Shown: positions 28,375 to 36,342 of the stretch, in pieces
How positions within the stretch are numbered: the first letter of the stretch is position 1
How the letters are laid out: each line of letters begins with the position of its first letter
From: Pilibacter termitis
GTDB lineage: Bacteria; Bacillota; Bacilli; Lactobacillales; Streptococcaceae
Direction: 5' to 3'
DNA: 64,000 bases
Assembly: GCF_900167335.1 (NCBI RefSeq)
Contig: NZ_FUXI01000005.1
Location: 29,418 to 93,417 of the forward strand
Position numbers and translations under genes: made by a program
The notes under the pieces: generated by a model
Seen by the model: the letters and a program-made list of their open reading frames with translations, nothing else
What the model was told of the DNA's origin: nothing
Database searches by the model: none

Positions 28375-28410
28375 TTTCGCTTAAACGGAATTTTTAAAGG
28401 TACCCTTATA
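28375..28410. repeat. PAL-B single terminus
   Basis: CTTAAACGGAATTTTTAAAGGTACCC is the right end of a PAL-B element, without a matching left end in the expected place. It abuts the cupin gene stop codon. Confidence 0.5.
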
Positions 28411-28767
28411 TTATTCTGGTAAAATGAGATCCATTGGCTGTGGGCCTGCTACGCCTATTACCACAAAATCCTCATCACCTGTATTCGTCATGCCATGCTG
28501 ATCACCCGGATAAGAAATAATCATGTCCCCGCTTGTAATTTCTACTTCTTCGTTTGGACGTGGGTAAAATGTACCTGTTCCTCGCACAACAATCCACAAA
28601 TCATCCGAAGTCGTATGCGAATGAGTAAAAATACTCTGCCCCGGTCTCAAGCACCATACTGCACCTGCAGTTTTTTCTGTTTCATAAAAAATATTTTTCT
28701 TGCCTTCTTTTTCACAAAAACTCGTTACATCCGTCAACTTAAATAAACGTTCACTTATTGGATTCAT
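28411..28767 (-). CDS. Single-domain cupin protein in the glyoxylate branch
   Basis: 118 residues from the ATG at 28767. A longer frame to 28839 runs into a PAL-A element and is rejected. Cupin motif 1 PGQSIFTHSHTTSDDLWIVVRG has His-X-His but Asp where the family usually has Glu. Motif 2 is GDMIISYPGDQHGMTN. Metal binding is likely. It lies last in the gcl operon and next to allC. Function unknown; since no ureidoglycolate lyase is recognisable in the cluster and that enzyme family has a cupin-like fold, it is a candidate for a missing step, by context only. Confidence 0.78.
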   Translation of the reverse strand: MNPISERLFKLTDVTSFCEKEGKKNIFYETEKTAGAVWCLRPGQSIFTHSHTTSDDLWIVVRGTGTFYPRPNEEVEITSGDMIISYPGDQHGMTNTGDEDFVVIGVAGPQPMDLILPE

Positions 28768-28798
28768 ATTGGTCTCCTTATTCCATTTTTTTCTTTTT

Positions 28799-29042
28799 TG
28801 TCTAGCTGTGAGGGGCAGGAGTTGGGCGACTGCTCGCAATGTCGCTTGAAGCTAACGCTTCAAGTGAATGAACGACATAGTTCGCTGTCGCAAACTCCTG
28901 AACGCCCCTCTACACTTTTCTTTGTCTAGCTACATGGTGCTGAAGTCTGGCAACTGTTCGCAACAGCACTGGAAACTACGTTTCCAGCAAGTAAATGCTG
29001 TGGCTCACTGTTGCAGACTTCAAAACGCACCATTACGCTTTT
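28799..29042 (-). repeat. PAL-A repeat block: copies 12-13
   Basis: Copies at about 28799-28920 (GGAGTTGGGCGAC/GTCGCAAACTCC, apex CTTGAAGC/GCTTCAAG) and 28923-29042 (basal stem with CACCAT, apex CTGGAAAC/GTTTCCAG), between glycerate kinase and the cupin, in operon direction. Confidence 0.95.
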
Positions 29043-29049
29043 ATTTTTT

Positions 29050-30207
29050 CTATTTATTCAAATTACCTTTAAACAATTGAGCAAATCGGAACAGTTGTTG
29101 GGTTGTTTTGCGAATTGCTTCTTTTGTTGATTGTGTTGATAGTATTTCTTGTTCGTTTGCGATACGTTGAATGGTGGGGAAAAAGGCAGAGATACCCATT
29201 TGATTGCATTTTTCTGCGTCTTTTGATACTCCTCCAGCAAGAGCAATGACTTTTTTTCCGTGTTTTTTCGCCATACTTGCCACCGCAACGGGAACTTTTC
29301 CCATAAGTGATTGAGAATCAAGCATTCCCTCACCTGTTACCACTAAATCAGCTTGTTTGATTTTTTCCTCCAAGCCTGTCAAACTCGCAATTTCTTCAAA
29401 TCCTGACACGAGCCTTGAATCAAAATAGGAAAGAAAAGAAAAGGCAATTCCTCCTGCTGCTCCAGAACCCTCGTGTTCTCGGCATTGTTTGTGGGTTACT
29501 TCTTCGGTTAGGCGACTAAAATTCAAAAGCAACTCATCTATTTCTTGCATTTCGTTTTCTTTGACACCTTTTTGTTTGCCAAATACATAGGTTGCTCCGT
29601 TTTCACCGCATAAGACATTGCGAACATCACTTGCAAGTTTAAAGCGACATTCTTTCAATTCTGGTAGAAGTCCTTGACAGTCAATTTTCGCTAGTTTTCG
29701 CATATCTTTGAGCAAATAACCTAGACTTTTTCCATTTTCATCTTGAAAATCAACGCCTAATGCACTCAACATTCCAATCCCTGCATCATTTGTCGCACTA
29801 CCACCCAAACCAATCAGAAAATCTCTATATCCTTTTTTCACCAAGGAACGAATTTGCTCACCAAAGCCATAAGTGGTCGCCTCCCAAGGATTGAGAAGTT
29901 CTTTTTTCACAAGCGTAATGCCAGAAGTCTCGGCAATTTCTAAAATTGCGGTTTGATTTAAAATGCCGTATTTTGCAATAACCGATTTCTCAAACAACGG
30001 TCCTTGCACAAAACTGTAAGACGTAGGCTCTTGATTTTGATAAAAAATAGAATCTATCGTCCCCTCCCCACCGTCTGCTATTGGGGAAACAAAGACTTGC
30101 GGAACGTCATGTTCATACGCTTCTTCTATTCCTTTTTTCACTGCCTCTCCTGCTTCAATGGAGGTGACACTTCCCTTAAAGGAGTCCATTACAACCAATA
30201 TTTTCAT
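29050..30207 (-). CDS. Glycerate kinase (GarK/GlxK family)
   Basis: 385 residues of glycerate kinase family 1, starting MKILVVMDSFKGSVTS. It has IGLGGSATNDAGIGM near 132-146 and LVVTGEGMLDSQSLMGK near 285-301, both typical. Enzymes of this family phosphorylate D-glycerate, usually at position 2, feeding glycolysis. AGGAGAACG precedes the ATG. Follows the hydroxypyruvate reductase gene by 32 bp, and a PAL-A element follows its stop. Confidence 0.92.
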   Translation of the reverse strand: MKILVVMDSFKGSVTSIEAGEAVKKGIEEAYEHDVPQVFVSPIADGGEGTIDSIFYQNQEPTSYSFVQGPLFEKSVIAKYGILNQTAILEIAETSGITLVKKELLNPWEATTYGFGEQIRSLVKKGYRDFLIGLGGSATNDAGIGMLSALGVDFQDENGKSLGYLLKDMRKLAKIDCQGLLPELKECRFKLASDVRNVLCGENGATYVFGKQKGVKENEMQEIDELLLNFSRLTEEVTHKQCREHEGSGAAGGIAFSFLSYFDSRLVSGFEEIASLTGLEEKIKQADLVVTGEGMLDSQSLMGKVPVAVASMAKKHGKKVIALAGGVSKDAEKCNQMGISAFFPTIQRIANEQEILSTQSTKEAIRKTTQQLFRFAQLFKGNLNK

Positions 30208-30239
30208 TTCTTCGTTCTCCTTGTGCTACTTCAAGTATT

Positions 30240-31199
30240 TTATTGATTTACCACATTTACAGGAGTTGACGCCAAGAATTTTGCTACATTTTCTACTGCA
30301 ATATTCATCAATCGTTCTCTTGCCTCCTTGGTTGCCCAAGCAATATGTGGTGTGATAATAATATTTTTCGCTTTTAACAATGGATTGTCGCTATTAATTG
30401 GCTCTGTTGAAACAACGTCAAGTGCTGCTCCTCTGATTTTTCCACTGTTCAATGCTTCTGCAACATCTGCCTCGTTGATAAGCGGACCACGTGAATTATT
30501 TATCAACATCACTCCGTCTTTCATTTTAGCAATGCTTTCTTTATTAATCATTCCCTCAGTTTCTGGGAATAGCGGGCAATGAAGTGAAATGACATCACTC
30601 TCACTCAACAATTCATCTAATTCAACAAATGTTGCTTGTGCGTTTGGCACATTTGCGTGTTTGTCGTAAGCAAGAATTTCCATACCGAGAGCTTGAGCAA
30701 TTTCACCAACTTTTTGCCCAATACGACCAAAGCCAATAATCCCTAGTTTTTTGCCAGAAAGCTCCGTCAATGGATGTAGCCAGTAGCACCAATCTTGATT
30801 GTTCGTCCATTCTCCACGTTTTACACTATCCGAATGTTCTCCTATATGATGACACAATTCAAGCAAGAGAGCAATCGCATATTGAGCAACTGTATCTGTT
30901 CCGTAGGTTGGGATATTTGTCACAAGTATTCCTGCCTCTTTTGCTGCTTGTATATCTACCACATTATACCCTGTTGCCAATACACCAATATATTTCAAAT
31001 TCGGTATAGCATCGAAAATTGTTTTCGTCAAAGGCGTTTTATTGGTCAACACAATTTCAGCCTCTCCAATACGTTCAACAATTTCCTTCTCTGACAATTT
31101 GCTACGATCATAAACCGTCAAATCTCCCAAATTGCCTAGTTTGTCCCATGATAAATCCCCCGGGTTTTCTGTATAACCGTCTAAAACAACAATTTTCAT
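30240..31199 (-). CDS. D-2-hydroxyacid dehydrogenase, likely hydroxypyruvate reductase/glycerate dehydrogenase
   Basis: 319 residues. NAD-binding GIIGFGRIGQKVG lies near 152-164. The catalytic Arg is in NNSRGPLINE, the Glu in VVSTEP, and the His in ITPHIAWATKEARERL. The HIAWAT form is typical of glycerate dehydrogenases. It would reduce hydroxypyruvate made by the neighbouring isomerase-like enzyme to D-glycerate, which the next gene phosphorylates. No GlxR-type tartronate semialdehyde reductase is present. Confidence 0.87.
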   Translation of the reverse strand: MKIVVLDGYTENPGDLSWDKLGNLGDLTVYDRSKLSEKEIVERIGEAEIVLTNKTPLTKTIFDAIPNLKYIGVLATGYNVVDIQAAKEAGILVTNIPTYGTDTVAQYAIALLLELCHHIGEHSDSVKRGEWTNNQDWCYWLHPLTELSGKKLGIIGFGRIGQKVGEIAQALGMEILAYDKHANVPNAQATFVELDELLSESDVISLHCPLFPETEGMINKESIAKMKDGVMLINNSRGPLINEADVAEALNSGKIRGAALDVVSTEPINSDNPLLKAKNIIITPHIAWATKEARERLMNIAVENVAKFLASTPVNVVNQ

Positions 31200-31259
31200 A
31201 ATGAATTCCTTTCGTTTTCTTCATAAATGATCAAAACTTGAGTTTCGCCTGCTTTTCTT

Positions 31260-31748
31260 TGGATAGCTATGAGTGGCTGAAGTTTGGCAACTGCTCACAA
31301 TGTCGCTCACAACTTTGTTGTGAGTAAATAAACGACAGTATTCGCTGTTGCAAACTTCAAACCGCCCCTCTTGCTTTTCTGTGTCTAGCTATGAGGGGCA
31401 GGGTTTTGGTCGTTGTTCGCTATGCCACTTGAAGCTTTGCTTCAAGCAAGTAAATGGCATGGCTCACTACGACAAAACCCTGAACGCCCCTCTCCGCTTT
31501 TCTGTGTCTAGCTACGAGGGGCAGGAGTTTGGTCGCTGTTCGCAATACCACCTGAAGCCGTGCTTCAAGCAAGTAAATGGCATGGCTCACTACGACAAAA
31601 CCCTGAACGCCCCTCTCCGCTTTTCTGTGTCTAGCTACGAGGGGCAGGAGTTTGGTCGCTGTTCGCAATACCACCTGAAGCCGTGCTTCAGGCAAGTAAA
31701 TGGCATGGCTCACTACGACAAACTCCAGAACGCCCCTCTCCGCTTTTC
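31260..31748 (-). repeat. PAL-A repeat block: copies 14-17, including a recombinant copy
   Basis: Four tandem copies at about 31260-31379, 31382-31502, 31505-31625 and 31628-31748, in operon direction, plus a short leftover GCTTTTCTTT before copy 14. Copy 17 begins at the stop codon of the isomerase-like gene. Copy 16 has the left part of copy 17 (through GCTTCA) and the right part of copy 15 exactly, so its arms no longer pair fully. This marks unequal exchange within the array. Confidence 0.95.
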
Positions 31749-31749
31749 T

Positions 31750-32652
31750 TTACTCCTCCAATAATGCCCATGCTCTGTTTATCACACGTTTTGTTTGTGC
31801 GATTACTATATCGGCATCTTCGTATGCTCGTGGGGTTACTTCAAATGATAAAATCATTGGGTTGTGTTTGTCAAATAATCCCTCATTTTTGCAGACTTGG
31901 AAGAAATCTAGTAGTTCTTCTGTTCCATTTTCACTATTTGGGAAATCAAAACGTGGGTGCAAATCACCAAATGCCTCACAATCTTCCTTGATTACTGCAT
32001 TCCCAATGTGCAAATGTGTAATGTATGGTCGAGTTGTTTGAATCACGAACTTGCTTGTTTCGTGCGTAATCGGGAAATGTGACAAGTCAACAATCAATCC
32101 AAAATTATTGCACACATTGCGAACATCTCCTGCAAATTTTGCCGCAAGAGGTGCAGGACCTATCAAGGATTTTTTATCCACATCAAAATCGAACACTTCT
32201 AGCTCAACGCTCATCTCTTTTTCAGCTGCATATTTACAGACATTGATCGTTGTTTTCAATAATTGAGCATATGCCACTTCTTTCGTTTCTTCCTCGTATT
32301 TTCCTGACAAAAAGGCAATTCCTTTTGCACCAAGATATTCCGCCTCGTCCACTGATTCCAAGAGAATTTTCTCTGCTTTTAAGCGTTCTGTTTCATCCAG
32401 TGCATTTGGGTTTAAACCGCCGCCCAATAAACGTGGTTGCACGCCATATGCCACACGCAAACCAGATTGTGCAATAAGTTCTTTGACTTCTTTGCGTTTT
32501 TCTTCGTCTGCAATATGTGTAATTTCTACTGCACGAAAATCTGCATCTTTTGCTACATTTTTCAACGTTTCTAGCACATCATAACGTGCTTGTGGATAAC
32601 TCATAAATTGAATTAAACCTAAATCAAAGTATTTTGCTAATGGTTCTTTCAT
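31750..32652 (-). CDS. Hydroxypyruvate isomerase-like TIM-barrel enzyme
   Basis: 300 residues of the xylose-isomerase-like / AP-endonuclease-2 superfamily. Probable metal ligands are in SVELEVFDFD, LIVDLSHFPITHE, THLHIGNAV and ILSFEVTP. At 300 residues it is longer than E. coli Hyi (about 258). In this setting it would interconvert tartronate semialdehyde and hydroxypyruvate, linking Gcl to the reductase; other sugar isomerisations cannot be excluded. GGAAGG precedes the ATG, and only 18 nt separate it from gcl. Confidence 0.75.
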   Translation of the reverse strand: MKEPLAKYFDLGLIQFMSYPQARYDVLETLKNVAKDADFRAVEITHIADEEKRKEVKELIAQSGLRVAYGVQPRLLGGGLNPNALDETERLKAEKILLESVDEAEYLGAKGIAFLSGKYEEETKEVAYAQLLKTTINVCKYAAEKEMSVELEVFDFDVDKKSLIGPAPLAAKFAGDVRNVCNNFGLIVDLSHFPITHETSKFVIQTTRPYITHLHIGNAVIKEDCEAFGDLHPRFDFPNSENGTEELLDFFQVCKNEGLFDKHNPMILSFEVTPRAYEDADIVIAQTKRVINRAWALLEE

Positions 32653-32670
32653 TTTTCGTTCCGTCCTTCC

Positions 32671-34344
32671 TTAATCTCCAAAATTACGAATATTGTCAAG
32701 GGCTACACCCATGTCGCAAAGTTGTTCTGGTTCGCAAATGACATCAATTACTACACTTTTCTCTGATTTTTTCGCTTTCTCTAGTGCCAAACGTAACTCA
32801 TCTGGAGTAAAGACACGTTCACCCACACAACCATAACCTTCTGCCACTTTTACATAATCAATCAATCCATTTTGATTGTATGGCATATCTACACCGTACT
32901 CAAAATCATAGGCAACCTTTTGATTTTGTCTGATTAATCCTAAATAGGCATTGTTGACAATTACGGTAATCATTGGTTTTTCATACGCTGCGGAAACGGC
33001 GATTTCTTCTCCCATAAAGGTAAAACCGAAATCTCCAAGCACAGTAACAGAGGTAGCTGTTGGGTCTGCGACTTTTGCACCAAAGGCAGCAGGCACTTCA
33101 AATCCTAACGTTCCCGCACCTCCTGACGGTAAATAACGTCTTGGGCGATTAATCTCTTGCAATTGCCCACTCCAAATTTGCGTAATTCCGCACCCTGCTG
33201 TAAACATGGTATTTTCATCAAAGACTTCATTTAATTCCTTGAATACACGATGTGGTTTGATTGGCGTATCATCAAAATCCGTTTTACGTGCCAATTCTTT
33301 CCGCCACTCTGGCAGTTTCTCAATTTCTTTGCGACCAACTGCACCAAGATTGCGTTTTTCAGCCACTTCAAGCAACATTTCTAAAGCAATTTTCGCATCA
33401 GAAACAATCCCTAAATCTGGCTGGAATACTTTCCCGATCTGCGTTGGTTCAATGTCGATGTGAATAAATTTCCGTCCATGTCTATATACTTCTAAATTCC
33501 CTGTATGACGGTCTGTAAAGCGATTACCAATTCCGATAATCAAATCAGATTCCAAGAAAATTTTGTTCCCGATTGGCTGACCTACTTGAATCCCCGCATG
33601 ACCTGCATTGAGCGGATGATTGATTGGAACTCCACCTTTTGCCATATACGTTTGGATAATCGGAATTTGAAGTTTTTCAGCAAATTGAATAAGTTTTTCT
33701 TCTGATTTTGAAAGAATCACTCCACCTCCCATAATAATTGCAGGCATTTTTGCCTCCTCAATCATATCCAACACTTTTTCAATTTCAGCGTAGCTCGCAG
33801 AAATTTTCTGGATTGCTTTTGGCTCGTATTGCTCAATGTCAAACTCAATTTCTTGTTGCTGAATATCAAGTGGTAAGTCAAGTAAAACAGGGCCGGGCTT
33901 GCCTGAACGCATGAGATAAAATGCTTCACGCATAATTTCAGGAATTTTTTCAGCCTCTAGCGGACAATATACTTTTTTACAAACACTTGAGGCAATGCTT
34001 ACCATATCAACACATTGGAACGCATCTTGTTTTAATTGCCAACTATTTGCCTGACCTGTAATTGCCAAAACTGGAATAGAGTCAATATTTGCCGTATAAA
34101 GTCCTGTCACAAAATTCGTTGCTCCGGGTCCTGACGTACAAATAGCCAACGCAATTTTATGTTTGGCACGATAATAACCGTCTGCCGCATGAACACAAGC
34201 CTCCTCATGACGCATACAATAATGCTCAATCGGAGCATTTTCCATGTATTTGTAGACTGGGTTTATCCCCGCCCCCGGTATTCCGAAAGCATCTTGAATA
34301 CCTTCTTTTACCATAATTTGTACTATTGCTTCTGCAACCTTCAT
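32671..34344 (-). CDS. gcl: Glyoxylate carboligase (tartronate-semialdehyde synthase)
   Basis: 557-residue ThDP enzyme from the ATG at 34344 with AGGAGA in front; a longer frame to 34383 lacks a site. The ThDP motif has the Gcl-specific form GDFGFTFMGEEIAV with VNNAYLGLIRQ following, unlike GDG in acetolactate synthases. TSGPGATNFVTGL and ITGQANSWQLKQDAFQ are also family-like. At the position of E. coli Gcl Val51 this protein has Glu (RHEEACVHAADG), the residue usual in other ThDP enzymes. It would join two glyoxylate molecules with loss of CO2. First gene of its operon, divergent from pucR. Confidence 0.85.
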   Translation of the reverse strand: MKVAEAIVQIMVKEGIQDAFGIPGAGINPVYKYMENAPIEHYCMRHEEACVHAADGYYRAKHKIALAICTSGPGATNFVTGLYTANIDSIPVLAITGQANSWQLKQDAFQCVDMVSIASSVCKKVYCPLEAEKIPEIMREAFYLMRSGKPGPVLLDLPLDIQQQEIEFDIEQYEPKAIQKISASYAEIEKVLDMIEEAKMPAIIMGGGVILSKSEEKLIQFAEKLQIPIIQTYMAKGGVPINHPLNAGHAGIQVGQPIGNKIFLESDLIIGIGNRFTDRHTGNLEVYRHGRKFIHIDIEPTQIGKVFQPDLGIVSDAKIALEMLLEVAEKRNLGAVGRKEIEKLPEWRKELARKTDFDDTPIKPHRVFKELNEVFDENTMFTAGCGITQIWSGQLQEINRPRRYLPSGGAGTLGFEVPAAFGAKVADPTATSVTVLGDFGFTFMGEEIAVSAAYEKPMITVIVNNAYLGLIRQNQKVAYDFEYGVDMPYNQNGLIDYVKVAEGYGCVGERVFTPDELRLALEKAKKSEKSVVIDVICEPEQLCDMGVALDNIRNFGD

Positions 34345-34680
34345 TTGTATTCTCCTCTCGTGAGAGAATAAGAAAAATTTCACTTATTCCTCTTTTTCTT
34401 CTTAGAAACTCAACACCTTAAAACAAGTGAAGTACGCGGAAACAATATTTCTACTACATTTTAAGGTGTCGCATTTTTCGTGTGGCTTATCCGCCTCACC
34501 TGTAAAAATAGTATCACGTTCCTTTTCGGATAACTTTATCCGCTTTCAACAAAGAAACTCTATTTTTTTATTTATCCTGCACAAAATAAAAAACGTAAAA
34601 TCTCAAGACTTTAAACCGTTCTCATGGTATATTATGTTTATTATTTATATACTAAGTAAATCTATTTTTTGGAGGAGAAT
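34345..34680. promoter_or_regulatory. Divergent gcl-pucR control region
   Basis: 336 bp. CGGATAACTTTATCCG at 34527-34542 is a perfect inverted repeat next to an extended -10 (TGATACTAT, minus strand) for gcl, and a TTATCCG half-site lies at 34487-34493. These are candidate PucR operators. ACACCTTAAAA (34413-34423) and TTTTAAGGTGT (34459-34469) would form an 11-bp stem with a 35-nt loop in the gcl leader. An extended -10, TGGTATATT, lies about 50 bp before pucR. Confidence 0.55.
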
Positions 34681-36294
34681 ATGAAAAGCTTAAAAGAAAT
34701 TTTATCTACCCCTCGTTTTGCCGAGCTAAAAGTTTTGAACAAAAATGCCAATTTAGATGTGCCAGTCAGTAGTGTCGATATTAGCGAAACGCCTGATATT
34801 ACTTATTATCTCGCACCTCATTCACTTCTTTTGACTACTGCAATGAGCTACAAGGACGATGTCAACGAGTTGTGTACGTTAATCAAAAATCTTCACAACT
34901 TACCTTGTCCAGCACTTGCAATCAAATTAGGTCGTTTTATTCCTGAAATTAGCGAGGAAGTCTTAGCGTATGCTGATTCGCTCAATTTTCCGATTATCCA
35001 AATTCCAAGCACGATGACTTTGGGAGATATTTCACACAAACTGCTTAGCTATCTTTGGGATAATCAGACCGAGGAAATCTTTTTTGCAATTGAAGTGCAG
35101 AAAAAATTTGCTGAACTTATGTTCAAAGGGGCGAGCATTTCTACTTTGATTGAGCAGCTAAGCTCAATGATTCACCAACCTCTTTTGCTTGTTGACCCAT
35201 TTGGCAACTGTCTCAAGGCAAGTCGTTCGCAAGAAAGCAATGCACCTATGTCGGAGAAGAAAAAACAAGAATTGCTTGCACTACTCGTTGAACATCAAAA
35301 AGAGCGAGGAACACAGAAAAAAACATTTCTTTTTGAAATTGACGATGAAAACAGTAAACTTATCACGATTTTGCCAATTTATTCGGATAGTTATATTCCG
35401 CATCTTCTCGTTATTTTCAATGTCAGCTCTTTGAAATACCCCTTTTCGCAACTAGCGATTGAACAAGCACTTATGGTGCTTTCACTTGCAATTTACAAAG
35501 AACAGACCATTCAACAAGAAAATAGACGAATGAGATTGCATTTGTACCAAAATCTCATGCACATTGACAAAAATAAACAGCTTTTGAACATCATTGAACT
35601 TCAGCCTTTTTTGTCATCATTTGATTCCAATTATTTTCGAGCAGTTGTCGTTCACCTAAATTTAGCTGAAAACAAGCGATTTTTCGAGAAAAAAATAGAC
35701 ACGATTGCCTATGATTTGATTGATTTGTATTTGAATGAAATAAACTCTGACACACTCTTGCTACCAACCGAAGTAGCCAATCAATACGTCCTACTTTTTC
35801 ACAATAAAACAACGATACAAGAAACTTTGGAAGAAATTCGTGAAAAAATAAAACAATTGGTCAATGTGGACACTTCTTTTGGCATTGGCGACCCTGTAAA
35901 TAAAATCAATCTGTTCCGTTTTTCATACAAAGAAGCCTTGAGTGCTTTAAAAATGAACAAGCAAAAAGATGAATTTGTCTTTTACAATAAAGTACAAGGA
36001 ATTAACCGTATCGCTGAAAATGTTTCAAAGGAAGAAATGCGTTATTTTTGTGAGTCTATCCTAAAGGAATTGGCATATCCAAAAAACGAGGCAGATGAGG
36101 ATTTACGTCTTACGCTCTCTACATTCCTAGATTGTCAGTGCAATATTGCAGAAACCGCTGAACAACTTTACGTCCACCGCAATACGATTAAATATCGCAT
36201 TGAAAAATGCACCAAACTGTTCGGGTTGCCAGTAGACAATCCTGAACTTTCTTTGCAGTTGAGAGTAGCACTTTATTTGTCGGAACCAGAATAA
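34681..36294 (+). CDS. pucR: PucR-family transcriptional regulator of the ureide cluster
   Basis: 537 residues from the ATG at 34681, preceded by GGAGGAG; a TTG 12 nt earlier lies inside that site. The N-terminal PucR domain (MKSLKEILSTPRF.., SVDISETPDITYYL) covers about 1-125. A middle GGDEF/GAF-like region follows, and a C-terminal helix-turn-helix (CNIAETAEQLYVHRNTIKYRIEKC) lies near 490-515. Members sense purine or ureide metabolites and activate catabolic genes. Divergence from gcl makes the neighbouring operons its likely targets. Confidence 0.9.
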   Translation: MKSLKEILSTPRFAELKVLNKNANLDVPVSSVDISETPDITYYLAPHSLLLTTAMSYKDDVNELCTLIKNLHNLPCPALAIKLGRFIPEISEEVLAYADSLNFPIIQIPSTMTLGDISHKLLSYLWDNQTEEIFFAIEVQKKFAELMFKGASISTLIEQLSSMIHQPLLLVDPFGNCLKASRSQESNAPMSEKKKQELLALLVEHQKERGTQKKTFLFEIDDENSKLITILPIYSDSYIPHLLVIFNVSSLKYPFSQLAIEQALMVLSLAIYKEQTIQQENRRMRLHLYQNLMHIDKNKQLLNIIELQPFLSSFDSNYFRAVVVHLNLAENKRFFEKKIDTIAYDLIDLYLNEINSDTLLLPTEVANQYVLLFHNKTTIQETLEEIREKIKQLVNVDTSFGIGDPVNKINLFRFSYKEALSALKMNKQKDEFVFYNKVQGINRIAENVSKEEMRYFCESILKELAYPKNEADEDLRLTLSTFLDCQCNIAETAEQLYVHRNTIKYRIEKCTKLFGLPVDNPELSLQLRVALYLSEPE

Positions 36295-36342
36295 AAAAAC
36301 TTAAGTGTCCCTCTAAAAACAATGTTCAAGAGGGACACTTAT
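36295..36342. terminator. Bidirectional terminator between pucR and carbonic anhydrase
   Basis: AAGTGTCCCTCT/AGAGGGACACTT 12-bp stem; the minus-strand side is followed by a run of seven T. It contains CTCTAAAAAC, possibly derived from a PAL-B end. Confidence 0.85.

Noticed and set aside
31348..31764. Open frames of 97-138 codons encoding a threefold repeated peptide in PAL-A block 31260-31748
   Set aside because: They are read-through of tandem PAL-A DNA in frame by chance of unit length, have no ribosome site, and occur on both strands.
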